A stretch of DNA of 64,000 bases, taken from contig NZ_JALPKR020000002.1 of NCBI RefSeq assembly GCF_023195515.1, positions 558,001 to 622,000 of the forward strand, read 5' to 3'. Source of the stretch: Variovorax sp. S12S4. GTDB lineage: Bacteria; Pseudomonadota; Gammaproteobacteria; Burkholderiales; Burkholderiaceae_C. Below, piece after piece: positions 27,543 to 36,164 of this stretch. Each line of letters begins with the position of its first letter. The stretch's first letter is position 1. Under the pieces are notes generated by a model, which saw only the letters and a list, made by a program, of their open reading frames with translations, searched no databases and had not been told where the DNA came from. The translations under genes and the position numbers were made by a program.

Positions 27543-27955
27543 TGCGCCTTGGGCGTGGGATTGACGGTGGCGGCCGGCTGGTTGGTGCTGGGTGGCGATG
27601 CGGCCGTGGGGGCCGGCGAATGCGCGCCCGAAACCTCGAGCGGCTTGGCCTGTTCCACCGGCGGCGCAAAGGCGAAAGGCCCGGGGTCGGCACAAGGCGG
27701 CGTTGCGGCGGCCGTGGGCACCGGCTTGCCGGCCGCTGCCGCACTGGCGCGGTACTTCGCGGCCACGCGGTCCTGCGCCAGGCAAAGCTTGTACGAATCG
27801 ACCTTGCCGCTCCAGGCCGTCCTGGCGGCGGTTTCAGCGGCCTTGGCCTTGGCCTCGGGCGTGGCGGGCGGCGGCGGCAGCTTGGCCCATGCCACGGGCG
27901 CGGCCAGCGCGAATACCAGCGCGGAAAGTTTCAGCGACACAGACAGCTTCTTCAT
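27539..27955 (-). CDS. Secreted small protein of the formate dehydrogenase operon
   Basis: A 138-residue protein with a clear Sec signal peptide (LSALVFALAAPVAWA, cleavage near residue 24). The mature part is Ala/Pro-rich with a short conserved-looking core, AARTAWSGKVDSYKLCLAQDRVAAKYR, whose first half is WSGKVDSYKLC, and two cysteines that could form a disulfide. The C-terminal 50 residues are low-complexity Pro/Ala/Thr. I do not recognise a named family. Start and stop overlap both neighbours by 4 bases, so it is firmly part of the operon and likely acts in the periplasm with the enzyme. Confidence 0.8.
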   Translation of the reverse strand: MKKLSVSLKLSALVFALAAPVAWAKLPPPPATPEAKAKAAETAARTAWSGKVDSYKLCLAQDRVAAKYRASAAAAGKPVPTAAATPPCADPGPFAFAPPVEQAKPLEVSGAHSPAPTAASPPSTNQPAATVNPTPKAQ

Positions 27956-29172
27956 GAGGACGTTCCTTCGGCGGGCCGCGGTGCCCGCACTGCGACGGGT
28001 GCCGACGCATCGGCCGGAACCGTGCGCTGCGCGGGGATCTTGCCCGCGGCAATGTCGTCGTACCAGAGTTCGTGGTGTTCCTTGGCCCAGGTCTCGTCGA
28101 CGTAGCCGGTGCGCATGGCCTTGTAGGCGCCCGTCATGCCCAGCGTGCCGATGTAGATGTGGCCCATGATCATCGCCATCATCAGCAGCGTTGCAACGCC
28201 GTGGATCATGTGCGCCACCTGCATCTCGCCGCGGGTGTAGACGAAGCCGGGCAGCAGCTTGTCGAGGAAGAGCCCCGAGCCGATGACGAAGAGACCGAGG
28301 AACAGCACGCCGCCCCAGAAGACCAGCTTCTCGCCCGCGTTGAAGCGGTGCGAAGGCACTTCCTTGCCGCCGAAGAGGCCGCCGAAACGCGCAAGCCATT
28401 TCAGGTCCATCGCGCGCGGAATGTTGTCGCGGATGAAGGTGAACACCATGAACACCGTCGTCACCACGAACAGCGGGCCGACGAAGTTATGGACGTTCTT
28501 GAGCGCGTAGGTGATCCAGCCGAACAGCGTCAAGCCCATCCACGGCAAGAGGAAGAACTTGCCGAACGCCATCACGATGCCGGAGATGGCGAGCGTGACG
28601 AACGCGATGGCGTTCGACCAATGCGTGGCCCGTTCGAACGGTGTGAAGCGCTCGATCTTGCGGCCGGTTTCCTGGCCGTGCAGGCGAATGGGCCCGCGCG
28701 TGAAATAGAAGATGGCAAGCGCCAGCAGCGTGACGAACAACAGCGCCGCGCCGTAGGGAATGAGCCAGTCGTTGCGCACCTGGCGCCAGGCTTCGCCGGC
28801 ATTGGTGAAGCGCGAGCCGGGGTACTGCACGAACGGCTGGATCAGGTTGCCGGCTTCAGGCGCCTCGCTTTTCGGCAGGCTGCTGTAGCCGGTGACGCCC
28901 TGCCCCACCTGCCGCCACATGGGCGCGTTGTTGCCGGGCTGCACCTTCATGCGCTCGCCGTTGGTCTGGTTCGCGTAGTTGGGGTCGGCACTCGCTTCGG
29001 GCTTGACCTCGAAGATGTTCTGGCTGCGAACGCCGCCGGCGGGCGCCGGCGCGGCGGCTGCAGCAGGAGCAGCGGGTGCGGACGTCGTTCCAGGGGCGGC
29101 CGGCGGCTGCGCCTGCGCGAAGGCCGTACCCAGCGCGGCAAGAAGAACGAGAGCGGTCAGCGCTTGCTTCAT
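27952..29172 (-). CDS. fdhC: Formate dehydrogenase gamma subunit (cytochrome b)
   Basis: A 406-residue membrane subunit that carries electrons from the beta subunit to quinone through b hemes. It has a signal peptide (ALTALVLLAALGTAFA), an Ala/Pro-rich periplasmic stretch to about 130, one extra helix (DWLIPYGAALLFVTLLALAI) and a FdnI/FdoI-type four-helix domain with heme-ligand histidines in ERATHWSNAIAF, NVHNFVGPLF and VAHMIHGVATLL. The N-terminal extension makes it longer than E. coli FdnI (217 residues). The ATG at 29172 has the ribosome-binding sequence GGAGAGCC. Confidence 0.94.
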   Translation of the reverse strand: MKQALTALVLLAALGTAFAQAQPPAAPGTTSAPAAPAAAAAPAPAGGVRSQNIFEVKPEASADPNYANQTNGERMKVQPGNNAPMWRQVGQGVTGYSSLPKSEAPEAGNLIQPFVQYPGSRFTNAGEAWRQVRNDWLIPYGAALLFVTLLALAIFYFTRGPIRLHGQETGRKIERFTPFERATHWSNAIAFVTLAISGIVMAFGKFFLLPWMGLTLFGWITYALKNVHNFVGPLFVVTTVFMVFTFIRDNIPRAMDLKWLARFGGLFGGKEVPSHRFNAGEKLVFWGGVLFLGLFVIGSGLFLDKLLPGFVYTRGEMQVAHMIHGVATLLMMAMIMGHIYIGTLGMTGAYKAMRTGYVDETWAKEHHELWYDDIAAGKIPAQRTVPADASAPVAVRAPRPAEGTSS

Positions 29173-29183
29173 GGGCTCTCCGT

Positions 29184-29438
29184 TCAGTTCTCTTTGTTGT
29201 ATTCGTTCTGCCCGTTTTGCGTGCGGGTCTTGAGCTGCTGCTGCCAGGCGGTCTTGTCGCCGACCTTCCAGTCGGGCGCGGTGAACACCGTGCCGGCGTT
29301 CTCCTTGGTGCCGGTGCCGGTCCAGGGAGCAGCGTCGTGCTTCACGCCCTGCGCATTGGTCTGCGGCTTCTCGCCGCAGGCCGCAAGACACGTTGCGACC
29401 AGCGCAGCGCCCACGACGATGAGGCCCTGCCGCTTCAC
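29184..29438 (-). CDS. Small lipoprotein between FDH beta and gamma genes
   Basis: An 84-residue protein with a lipoprotein signal peptide ending in CLAAC, so the mature protein is about 65 residues anchored at Cys20. The mature sequence is hydrophilic with the core WTGTGTKENAGTVFTAPDW. I do not recognise a named family. Its start overlaps the beta-subunit stop by 4 bases (ATGA) and its end is 11 bases before the gamma start. The position suggests a periplasmic assembly or tethering factor for the enzyme (inference). Confidence 0.8.
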   Translation of the reverse strand: MKRQGLIVVGAALVATCLAACGEKPQTNAQGVKHDAAPWTGTGTKENAGTVFTAPDWKVGDKTAWQQQLKTRTQNGQNEYNKEN

Positions 29439-30058
29439 TTCTGCACCCCGTTCACCGGCGGCTTGCCGGCCTGCTGCGAACCGTAGGCGGTGCCCCAGCC
29501 CCAGACTTCGGCGCCCTTGCCGCGCTGGACCACGCGGGTGCGGAAGATGTCGGCCACCACGTCGCCATCACCGGCCAACAATGCTTTGGTCGAGCACATT
29601 TCGGCACAGGCCGGAAGCTTGCCCTCAGCCAGCCGGTTGCGGCCGTACTTTTCGAACTCGGCTTCCGAGCCGTTGGCCTCGGGGCCGCCGGCGCAGAAGG
29701 TGCACTTGTCCATCTTGCCGCGCACGCCGAAGGTGCCTTGCGACGGGAACTGCGGCGCGCCGAACGGGCAGGCGTACGAGCAGTAGCCGCAGCCGATGCA
29801 CACGTCCTTGTCGTGCAGCACCACGCCTTCGTCGGTGCGGTAGAAGCATTGCACCGGGCACACGGCCATGCAGGGCGCGTCGGAGCAGTGCATGCAGGCC
29901 ACCGAGATCGATTTCTCGCCCGGCACCCCGTCGTTCAGCGTGACCACGCGGCGGCGGTTCACGCCCCAGGGCACTTCGTTCTCGTTCTTGCAGGCAGTGA
30001 CGCAGCCGTTGCATTCGATGCAGCGTTCCGAGTCGCAGACAAATTTCATTCGTGCCAT
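29435..30058 (-). CDS. fdhB: Formate dehydrogenase beta subunit (4x[4Fe-4S])
   Basis: A 207-residue iron-sulfur subunit with four cluster-binding cysteine groups: CIECNGCVTAC, CMHCSDAPCMAVCPVQC, CIGCGYCSYACPFG and the split CTFC...CAEMC set. It relays electrons from the molybdenum subunit to the cytochrome b subunit. It lacks the C-terminal membrane helix of E. coli FdnH, as do the shorter beta subunits of the Wolinella/Shewanella-type enzymes. It lies 9 bases behind the alpha-subunit gene. Confidence 0.95.
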   Translation of the reverse strand: MARMKFVCDSERCIECNGCVTACKNENEVPWGVNRRRVVTLNDGVPGEKSISVACMHCSDAPCMAVCPVQCFYRTDEGVVLHDKDVCIGCGYCSYACPFGAPQFPSQGTFGVRGKMDKCTFCAGGPEANGSEAEFEKYGRNRLAEGKLPACAEMCSTKALLAGDGDVVADIFRTRVVQRGKGAEVWGWGTAYGSQQAGKPPVNGVQK

Positions 30059-30067
30059 GGTGCTTCC

Positions 30068-33055
30068 TTATGCCTTTTCCACATTGCAGACCGTGGTCTT
30101 GGTCTCTTGCATCATGGTCACGCTGTCGTAACCGTAAGTCGTGCCGGTGTTGATGGCCTCGCCGCGTACCACCGGGGCGGCGCCCGCCGGGTAATAGCCC
30201 AGCATGTCGGCGCCCTGCCAATGGCCCGAGAAGTGGAACGGCATGAAGACCGTGTCGGGCCCCACGCGCTCGGTGACCAGGGCCTGCACGTTGAGCTTTG
30301 CGCCGGTGGGCGTGTGCACCCAGGCGCGCTCGCCGTTGCGAATGCCCTTCTCGGCCGCGACCTTCGGGTTGATCTCGATGAACATCTCCTGCTGCAGTTC
30401 CGCCAGCCAGGGGTTCGAACGGGTTTCCTCACCGCCGCCTTCGTACTCGACGAGCCGGCCCGAGGTCATCACGTACGGGAATTTCTCGTGCACCTTGTCG
30501 GCGATGTTCTTCTGCTGCACGGTCTTGTAGAGCGTGGGCAGGCGCCAGAACGCCATCTTGTCGTCGTGCGTCGGGTACTTGGCCATCAGGTCGGGCCGGT
30601 TGCCGTACAGCGGCTCGCGGTGCTGCGGAATGGCGTCCGGGAAGTTCCAGACCACTGCGCGCGCCTTGGCGTTGCCGAACGGATGGCAGCCGTGGTTCTT
30701 CATGAACACGCGGATCATGCCGCCCGAGCTGTCGGTCTTCCAGTTCTTGCCCTCGGCCTTCGGCTTCTCGGCCTCGGTGAGCTCGTCCCACCAGCCCAGC
30801 TTCTTGAGCAGCATGTGATCCAGCTCAGGGTAGCCGGTGGTGATGTCGGCGCCCACCGAATGCGAGCCGTCTTCGGCCAGCAGGTTCTTGCCGTCGCGCT
30901 CCACGCCGAAGTTCGCGCGGAAGTTGCCGCCGCCTTCCATCACGTGCTTGGACGTGTCGTACAGGTTGGGCGAACCCGGGTGCTTGAGCTCGGGCGTGCC
31001 GTAGCAGGGCCACGGCAGGCCGAAGTAGTCACCGGTGAGGTCGTAGCCGTTGACCTTGTCCTTCACGCCGGCCTTCACCTTGAGCGTGCGCACGTCGAAG
31101 GCGCCCATGTTGCGCATGTGCGCCTGCAGGCGCTCGGGGCTCTGGCCGGTGTAGCCGACGGCCCAGCAGGTCTTGTTGATTTCGCGCAGGATGTCGTCGG
31201 GCAAGGGCTCGTCCATGCCCTTGACCTTCTGCATCTTGTAGTTCTTGCTCAGTTCCTTGCCAAAGCCCAGGCGGTCGGCGAACTGCTGCATGATCATGTG
31301 GTCGCTGCGGCTCTCCCAAAGCGGCTCGATCACCTTCTCGCGCCACTGGATCGAGCGGTTCGAGGCCGTGACGGAACCGCTGGTCTCGAACTGCGTGCAA
31401 GCGGGCAGCAGGTAGACGGCGCGGTTGGGATTCTGGTCTTCCGGCCGGCCGGGCATGGCGGCCATGGCGGCCGTGGCCGACGGATACGGGTCGACCACCA
31501 CGAGCAGGTCGAGCTTGTCCATGGCGCGCTTCATCTCGAGACCGCGGGTCTGCGAGTTGGGCGCATGGCCCCAATAGAACACGCCGCGAAGGTTCGAGTC
31601 CTGGTCGATCAGCTCGTTCTTCTCGAGCACGCCGTCGATCCAGCGCGACACGGTGATGCCGGGCTTGGTCATCATCGCGGGCGATGCGAAGCGGCCCTTG
31701 ATCCATTCGTAGTCGACGCCCCAGGTGGCGGCAAAGTGCCTCCACGAGCCTTCGACGATGCCGTAGTAGCCGGGCAGCGAGTCGGGGTTGGGGCCCACGT
31801 CGGTCGCGCCCTGCACGTTGTCGTGGCCGCGGAAGATGTTGGTGCCGCCGCCCGACTTGCCCACGTTGCCGAGCGCCAGCTGCAGGATGCACGATGCGCG
31901 CACGATCGCGTTGCCGATGGTGTGCTGCGTCTGGCCCATGCACCAGACCACGGTGCCCGGGCGGTTTTCGTTGAGCCAGGTGGCAACCTTGAGCACCTGC
32001 GCCTCTTTCACGCCGCAGGCCTCCTCGACCTTGTCCGGCGTCCACTTGGCCAGGACCTCTTCGCGCACTTTTTCCATGCCGAAGACGCGGTCGTTGATGT
32101 ACTGCTTGTCTTCCCAGCCGTTCTTGAAGATGTGGTGCAGGATGCCGAACAGGAAGGCGATGTCGGAGCCCGAGCGGATGCGCACGTACTCGTCGGCCTT
32201 GGCCGCCGTGCGCGTGAAGCGCGGGTCGACCACGATCATCTTGCAGCCGTGCTCCTTGGCATGGAGCATGTGCAGCATGCTGACGGGGTGGGCCTCGGCC
32301 GCGTTGGAGCCGATGTACATGGCCACCTTGGCGCCGCGCATGTCGTTGTACGAATTGGTCATGGCGCCGTAGCCCCATGTATTCGCCACGCCCGCAACGG
32401 TGGTCGAGTGGCAGATGCGCGCCTGGTGGTCGCAGTTGTTGCTGCCCCAGAAGCTCACGAACTTGCGCAGCAGGTACGACTGCTCGTTGCTGTGCTTGGA
32501 CGAGCCGATCCAGTAGACCGAGTCGGGGCCGCTAGCCTGCCGCAGGTCTTTCAGCCTGGCCGTGATCTCGGTGAGCGCGGTGTCCCAGCTGATGCGCTCG
32601 TACTTGCCGTTGACCAGCTTCATCGGGTAGCGCAGCCGGTACTCGCCATGGCCGTGCTCGCGCAGCGCGGCGCCCTTGGCGCAGTGCGCGCCCAGGTTGA
32701 TGGGCGAGTCGAACACCGGCTCCTGCCGCACCCACACGCCGTTCTCGACCACGGCGTCGGAGGCGCAGCCTACCGAGCAGTGCGAGCACACCGTGCGCTT
32801 GATTTCAACCTTGCCGGCGCCCACCGCGGTGGGACGGGCATCGCCTGCCGCCTCGGCCTTGCGCATCAGCGTGAGCTGGCCGGCAGCCAGCCCCACGCCC
32901 ACGCCGAGCCCGGAGCGGCGCAAAAAGGCACGCCGGTCCATGGTGGGCAGCGCGCCCGAAAGGCCGCGCCGCAGGCTGTGAATGAACGGAGAAGACTCGC
33001 GTTCCCCTTGCCGCGACACGCTGTTCGCGGGGGTCGTTTTCTTGGTCAGCAACAT
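30068..33055 (-). CDS. fdhA: Formate dehydrogenase alpha subunit, Mo/W-bisMGD, cysteine type
   Basis: A 995-residue periplasmic catalytic subunit that oxidises formate to CO2. The twin-arginine signal is DRRAFLRRSG (about 40-49) after an unusual 38-residue leader. The [4Fe-4S] ligands are C90, C93, C97 and C125. The Mo-ligand position is C215 followed by H216 (ARICHSTTV), so a cysteine enzyme, not a selenocysteine one, and there is no internal TGA. The MGD-binding domains follow, ending with the C-terminal molydopterin-dinucleotide-binding domain around VMTSGRLVEYEGGGEETRSN. An inner Met at residue 39 (TMDRRAFL) may be the true start. Confidence 0.97.
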   Translation of the reverse strand: MLLTKKTTPANSVSRQGERESSPFIHSLRRGLSGALPTMDRRAFLRRSGLGVGVGLAAGQLTLMRKAEAAGDARPTAVGAGKVEIKRTVCSHCSVGCASDAVVENGVWVRQEPVFDSPINLGAHCAKGAALREHGHGEYRLRYPMKLVNGKYERISWDTALTEITARLKDLRQASGPDSVYWIGSSKHSNEQSYLLRKFVSFWGSNNCDHQARICHSTTVAGVANTWGYGAMTNSYNDMRGAKVAMYIGSNAAEAHPVSMLHMLHAKEHGCKMIVVDPRFTRTAAKADEYVRIRSGSDIAFLFGILHHIFKNGWEDKQYINDRVFGMEKVREEVLAKWTPDKVEEACGVKEAQVLKVATWLNENRPGTVVWCMGQTQHTIGNAIVRASCILQLALGNVGKSGGGTNIFRGHDNVQGATDVGPNPDSLPGYYGIVEGSWRHFAATWGVDYEWIKGRFASPAMMTKPGITVSRWIDGVLEKNELIDQDSNLRGVFYWGHAPNSQTRGLEMKRAMDKLDLLVVVDPYPSATAAMAAMPGRPEDQNPNRAVYLLPACTQFETSGSVTASNRSIQWREKVIEPLWESRSDHMIMQQFADRLGFGKELSKNYKMQKVKGMDEPLPDDILREINKTCWAVGYTGQSPERLQAHMRNMGAFDVRTLKVKAGVKDKVNGYDLTGDYFGLPWPCYGTPELKHPGSPNLYDTSKHVMEGGGNFRANFGVERDGKNLLAEDGSHSVGADITTGYPELDHMLLKKLGWWDELTEAEKPKAEGKNWKTDSSGGMIRVFMKNHGCHPFGNAKARAVVWNFPDAIPQHREPLYGNRPDLMAKYPTHDDKMAFWRLPTLYKTVQQKNIADKVHEKFPYVMTSGRLVEYEGGGEETRSNPWLAELQQEMFIEINPKVAAEKGIRNGERAWVHTPTGAKLNVQALVTERVGPDTVFMPFHFSGHWQGADMLGYYPAGAAPVVRGEAINTGTTYGYDSVTMMQETKTTVCNVEKA

Positions 33056-33069
33056 CGTGGGTGTCCGCT

Positions 33070-33300
33070 TCAGGCCGAAGCGGTCTTGTAGTAGTGCTTG
33101 ACGTGTTCGCTGAGCGAATAGCCGCCGCCTTTTTCAGGCGCGGGCTTCAGCTCGGGAGCGGCAGCCTCGACGGCTGCGGGGGCCTCGGCCACCTTGGGAA
33201 GCACCGAAACCGCGGCGACCGCGGCACCTGCGGTGGCGGCGCCAAAAAAGAAACCTCGACGCGAGGCCGGCTTGATACCGGCCGCTTGGCTGTCCTGCAT
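33070..33300 (-). CDS. Formate dehydrogenase region TAT-target peptide
   Basis: A 76-residue protein with a twin-arginine signal (SRRGFFFGAATAGAAVAAV) and a short mature part ending YSLSEHVKHYYKTA. It fits the small family known as the formate dehydrogenase region TAT target, found only next to such enzymes. It is the first gene of the operon. The ATG at 33300 has a good ribosome-binding site (GGAGATC). It may assist export or assembly of the alpha-beta unit across the membrane. Function is not established. Confidence 0.9.
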   Translation of the reverse strand: MQDSQAAGIKPASRRGFFFGAATAGAAVAAVSVLPKVAEAPAAVEAAAPELKPAPEKGGGYSLSEHVKHYYKTASA

Positions 33301-33358
33301 GTGATCTCCAGGAGTGGCTGGGGGCAAATCAGATGTGAACTGATCTTCGTACATCTGG

Positions 33359-33387
33359 ATACTAGTCTAGACCCTAATTTCTAACAA
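33359..33387 (-). promoter_or_regulatory. Sigma-70-like promoter of the formate dehydrogenase operon
   Basis: On the minus strand TTGTTA (33382-33387) and TAGTAT (33359-33364) are 17 bases apart in an AT-rich gap about 60 bases upstream of the first operon gene. It splits the FDH structural operon from the maturation block that ends at 33412. Confidence 0.5.
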
Positions 33388-33411
33388 TCGTATTTCTACG
33401 GAGCAAAAAGC

Positions 33412-34029
33412 TCAGTCGAGCATGTCGAAGCCCTGGACTTCGACCTCGGCAAAAGCGCGGGTGAAACCCGCCAGGGACGCATAGAAATGCGCCTTCGGAT
33501 GTTGCGCGACCGCGTCGCACAAGGTCGGCAGCCAGGACTGCAGGTGCGCCGCAAAAAACGCCTGCTGCTGCGCGAGGTTGGACACCGCCGCGTCGTCACC
33601 GGCAATAAGGTAGCGCATCACCTCGAACAGGCAGGCGACGTGGTCTTCGCTTTCGGACACAGCCTCGTCCCGCGCGAGGCCCAGCCGTGCCAAGTCGGTG
33701 CGCAGCTGCGCCAACGGCTTGTCGTTGAGAAAGCCGCTCAGGTAGTGCGAGCCGAACAGGTAGACCTCGGGCTTGCCCATGCCGCCGAAGAGCACGTCGT
33801 ATTCGGCATGCACCGCGGTGGCATCGGTGCCGCGCGCCGTGCCGACCAGCTGGCGCCAGGGCTCCTCGAGGAAGGCACCGGCTGCCGGCGCCTCGGTGGG
33901 CGCCACGCTGAAGGCGCCGAGCAGCTCGGCGTCGGGCGCGGCGTACCAGAGGCGCGCGAGCAGGCCGTAGACCTCGGCACGCGCAATCTCCTCGTCGAGC
34001 GCGGAGGTCATCGGAGGAAACTGGCTCAT
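33412..34029 (-). CDS. TorD/DmsD-like molybdoenzyme chaperone
   Basis: A 205-residue all-helical cytoplasmic protein of the TorD family. The family core EYDVLFGGMGKPEVYLFGSHYLSGFL (first part EYDVLFGGMGKPEV) and the later SEDHVACLFEVMRYLI motif are both seen. Such chaperones bind the twin-arginine signal and apo-enzyme until cofactor insertion is complete, so the FDH alpha subunit is the likely client. The ATG at 34029 overlaps the polyferredoxin stop (ATGA). Confidence 0.88.
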   Translation of the reverse strand: MSQFPPMTSALDEEIARAEVYGLLARLWYAAPDAELLGAFSVAPTEAPAAGAFLEEPWRQLVGTARGTDATAVHAEYDVLFGGMGKPEVYLFGSHYLSGFLNDKPLAQLRTDLARLGLARDEAVSESEDHVACLFEVMRYLIAGDDAAVSNLAQQQAFFAAHLQSWLPTLCDAVAQHPKAHFYASLAGFTRAFAEVEVQGFDMLD

Positions 34030-36164
34030 AGCTGCGTGATCTTCATTTCGTTTTGCGCGCTGTACAGGTCGATGACCCGGCAGTCGCTGCACATCTTGAG
34101 CCGCTCGAGCGCCTCGCCCTGGAACATGGCGTGGCCCGCCAGCTTGCCGAGCATCGCTTCGATGGCCTTCTGCGTGCCGAAAGGCTTGCTGCAGCGGATG
34201 CAGGCCCAGGGCTTGGCCTCATTGAGCACCACGGGCTGCTTGCGCTCGGGGGCGGCCAGGAGGCGCGGCACGAGCGCAATCGCGTTTTCGGGGCAGGTGG
34301 TTTCGCACAGGCCGCACTGCACGCAGTTCTTTTCGATGAACCGAAGCTGCGGCGCGTTCTGGTTGTCTTGCAGCGCGCTGGCGGGGCAGGCGCTCACGCA
34401 GGCCAGGCACAGCGTGCAGGTGTCCTTGTTGACTGTGATCGCGCCGAAGGGAGAACCGGCGGGCAGGGGGATTGAGAGGGGTGCGGCGGCATCGTTCGAT
34501 GGCGCCGCGAGCACGGGCGCTTGCGCCATCAGGTGGTCGAGCGTCATCTCCAGAGTGCCGCGCTTTTCCCCGCCGACGGCAAAGCGTGCCGCGGTGACCG
34601 GCACGCGCTGCCGCGTGGCGCGCAGGCCAGCCAGGGCCGCATCGAGCGCGGCCGGTGTGGCGGCGTCGATCAGGTGGAAATGCGTTCCGGTGTAGCCCAG
34701 GCCCGTGAGCAGCGCCTGTGCAACGGCCATCTGCTTCTTCAGCGCATCGAGGTATTGCGGCGCTTCCTCCCCGGTGGAGAGCACCGCCACTTGCGAGGCC
34801 CCGAAGGCGATGGCGCTGAGCCAAAGGTCGATGCCGGTGCTGGCAACATGCATCAGCGCCACCGGCAGCACATGCGCGGGCACGCCGGCCAGGCCGTCGC
34901 GCTTGCCGCGCCCGAGCTGCGCCGCGCGGCCGAGTTGTTCGACGAGCGCCTGCCCGCCCTCTTCGTTGTGCAGCAGCACCGCGGCATCGCGGCCGCCGGC
35001 TCCCGTGTAGGTAGACAGCAGCGTGCGCAGCTTGCGGCCCTGGTCGGGCGTGCGCGGGTAGGTGTAGCCCAGCGCGCCGGTCGGGCACACGGTGGTGCAG
35101 GCGCCGCACCCCACGCACAGCTGCGGATTGACGACGATGCGCTGGCGCTCCTTGTCGCTGGAGATGGCATGCGCCGAGCACACTTCGACGCAGGCGTTGC
35201 AGCCCACCACCTCATTGCGGCTGTGGGCGCAGAGCTTCTGCTTGTAGTCGAAGAACTTGGGCTTCTCGAACTCGCCCACCATTTCGCGCAGGCGAAGCAG
35301 GGTCGACAAGCCTTCGGCATGCGCGAGCCCACCCGCCAGGTGGAAATAGCCTTGCGGCGGCGCATGCCAGTCGATCAGCGCGTTGACGCCCAGGTCGAGC
35401 ACCAGGTCGAAATCCGCATCGAGCGCCTCGGGCGCGCGGCTGAAGTTGATGGCGCCGGCCACGGTGCAGGCCTTTTCGCAGTCGCGGTGCGAGCCGCATT
35501 TCGCCAGATCGATCTGGTAGTCGAGGCCGATCGCCTGGTCGGGGCAGGCGCCCAGGCAGGCGTTGCAGCGCGTGCACAGGTCGAGGTCGATGGGGTTGTC
35601 GCGTGTCCAGCGCAGCGAGAACTTGCCCAGCCAGCCTGTGAGCGAGCCGATGCGCCCCGCCATCACGGGCCAGCGGCGCTCCTGCGCGCCGCCGGCGGCA
35701 CCCGGGCCGGTGGAAAAGATGGAGACCTGCAGCGAATCCGCCACCAGCGCCGCGGCCTTCTCGGCCTGGTCGAGCGGGCCGACGATCAGCAGCCGGCCCT
35801 GGCTCACGTAGCTCACCGTCGAGACCGGCTCGGGCTCGGGCAGGTGAGCCAGCGCCAGCAAGGCGGCAATCTTCGGGCTGGCGTTCTTCGCGTCGCGGCT
35901 CCAGCCGCCGGTCTCGCGGATGTTCACGAAGCGGATCGGCGAGGTCGCGCCTTCGGTCTGTTCGGCCAGCTCGGTGAACAGCTTGCGCTCCTGCGTGCAA
36001 GCGACCACCACGTCGTCGCCCGAACGGATGGCGCGCTGGAAAGCGGGCGCCTCGCGGCGGCACAGGGTGGAGTGAAGGGGCAGCGACTCAGCCAGCGCCG
36101 CGCCGAGCGTCTTCGGCTCGAGCGGCATCGTCTGGTTGCAGTCGCAGATCAGCGTTGTGGTCAT
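34026..36164 (-). CDS. 712-residue polyferredoxin of the formate dehydrogenase maturation block
   Basis: A large soluble iron-sulfur protein with no signal peptide. Cysteine groups: C197/200/203/207, C223/229/233, C322/325/329 (with C312), C350/353/356/360, C583/586/589/593 and C614/617/620/624, plus CxxC pairs at 655/658 and 692/695. That supports four classical [4Fe-4S] clusters and up to two more irregular ones. The segment 385-510 has no cysteines and resembles a domain between ferredoxin modules. No catalytic motif is evident. Its start lies inside the DUF3306 gene (77-base overlap) and its stop overlaps the chaperone gene. It probably supplies electrons during cofactor or enzyme maturation (inference). 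Confidence 0.85.
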   Translation of the reverse strand: MTTTLICDCNQTMPLEPKTLGAALAESLPLHSTLCRREAPAFQRAIRSGDDVVVACTQERKLFTELAEQTEGATSPIRFVNIRETGGWSRDAKNASPKIAALLALAHLPEPEPVSTVSYVSQGRLLIVGPLDQAEKAAALVADSLQVSIFSTGPGAAGGAQERRWPVMAGRIGSLTGWLGKFSLRWTRDNPIDLDLCTRCNACLGACPDQAIGLDYQIDLAKCGSHRDCEKACTVAGAINFSRAPEALDADFDLVLDLGVNALIDWHAPPQGYFHLAGGLAHAEGLSTLLRLREMVGEFEKPKFFDYKQKLCAHSRNEVVGCNACVEVCSAHAISSDKERQRIVVNPQLCVGCGACTTVCPTGALGYTYPRTPDQGRKLRTLLSTYTGAGGRDAAVLLHNEEGGQALVEQLGRAAQLGRGKRDGLAGVPAHVLPVALMHVASTGIDLWLSAIAFGASQVAVLSTGEEAPQYLDALKKQMAVAQALLTGLGYTGTHFHLIDAATPAALDAALAGLRATRQRVPVTAARFAVGGEKRGTLEMTLDHLMAQAPVLAAPSNDAAAPLSIPLPAGSPFGAITVNKDTCTLCLACVSACPASALQDNQNAPQLRFIEKNCVQCGLCETTCPENAIALVPRLLAAPERKQPVVLNEAKPWACIRCSKPFGTQKAIEAMLGKLAGHAMFQGEALERLKMCSDCRVIDLYSAQNEMKITQL

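Noticed and set aside
30068..33055. Selenocysteine at the catalytic position of the formate dehydrogenase
   Set aside because: The codon is TGC (Cys215) followed by His; no in-frame TGA exists.
29738..33091. Plus-strand open frame of over 1100 codons opposite the formate dehydrogenase genes
   Set aside because: It is antisense to a clear operon; long antisense frames are common in high-GC DNA, and its residues are low-complexity Val/Ala/His/Arg without any domain.
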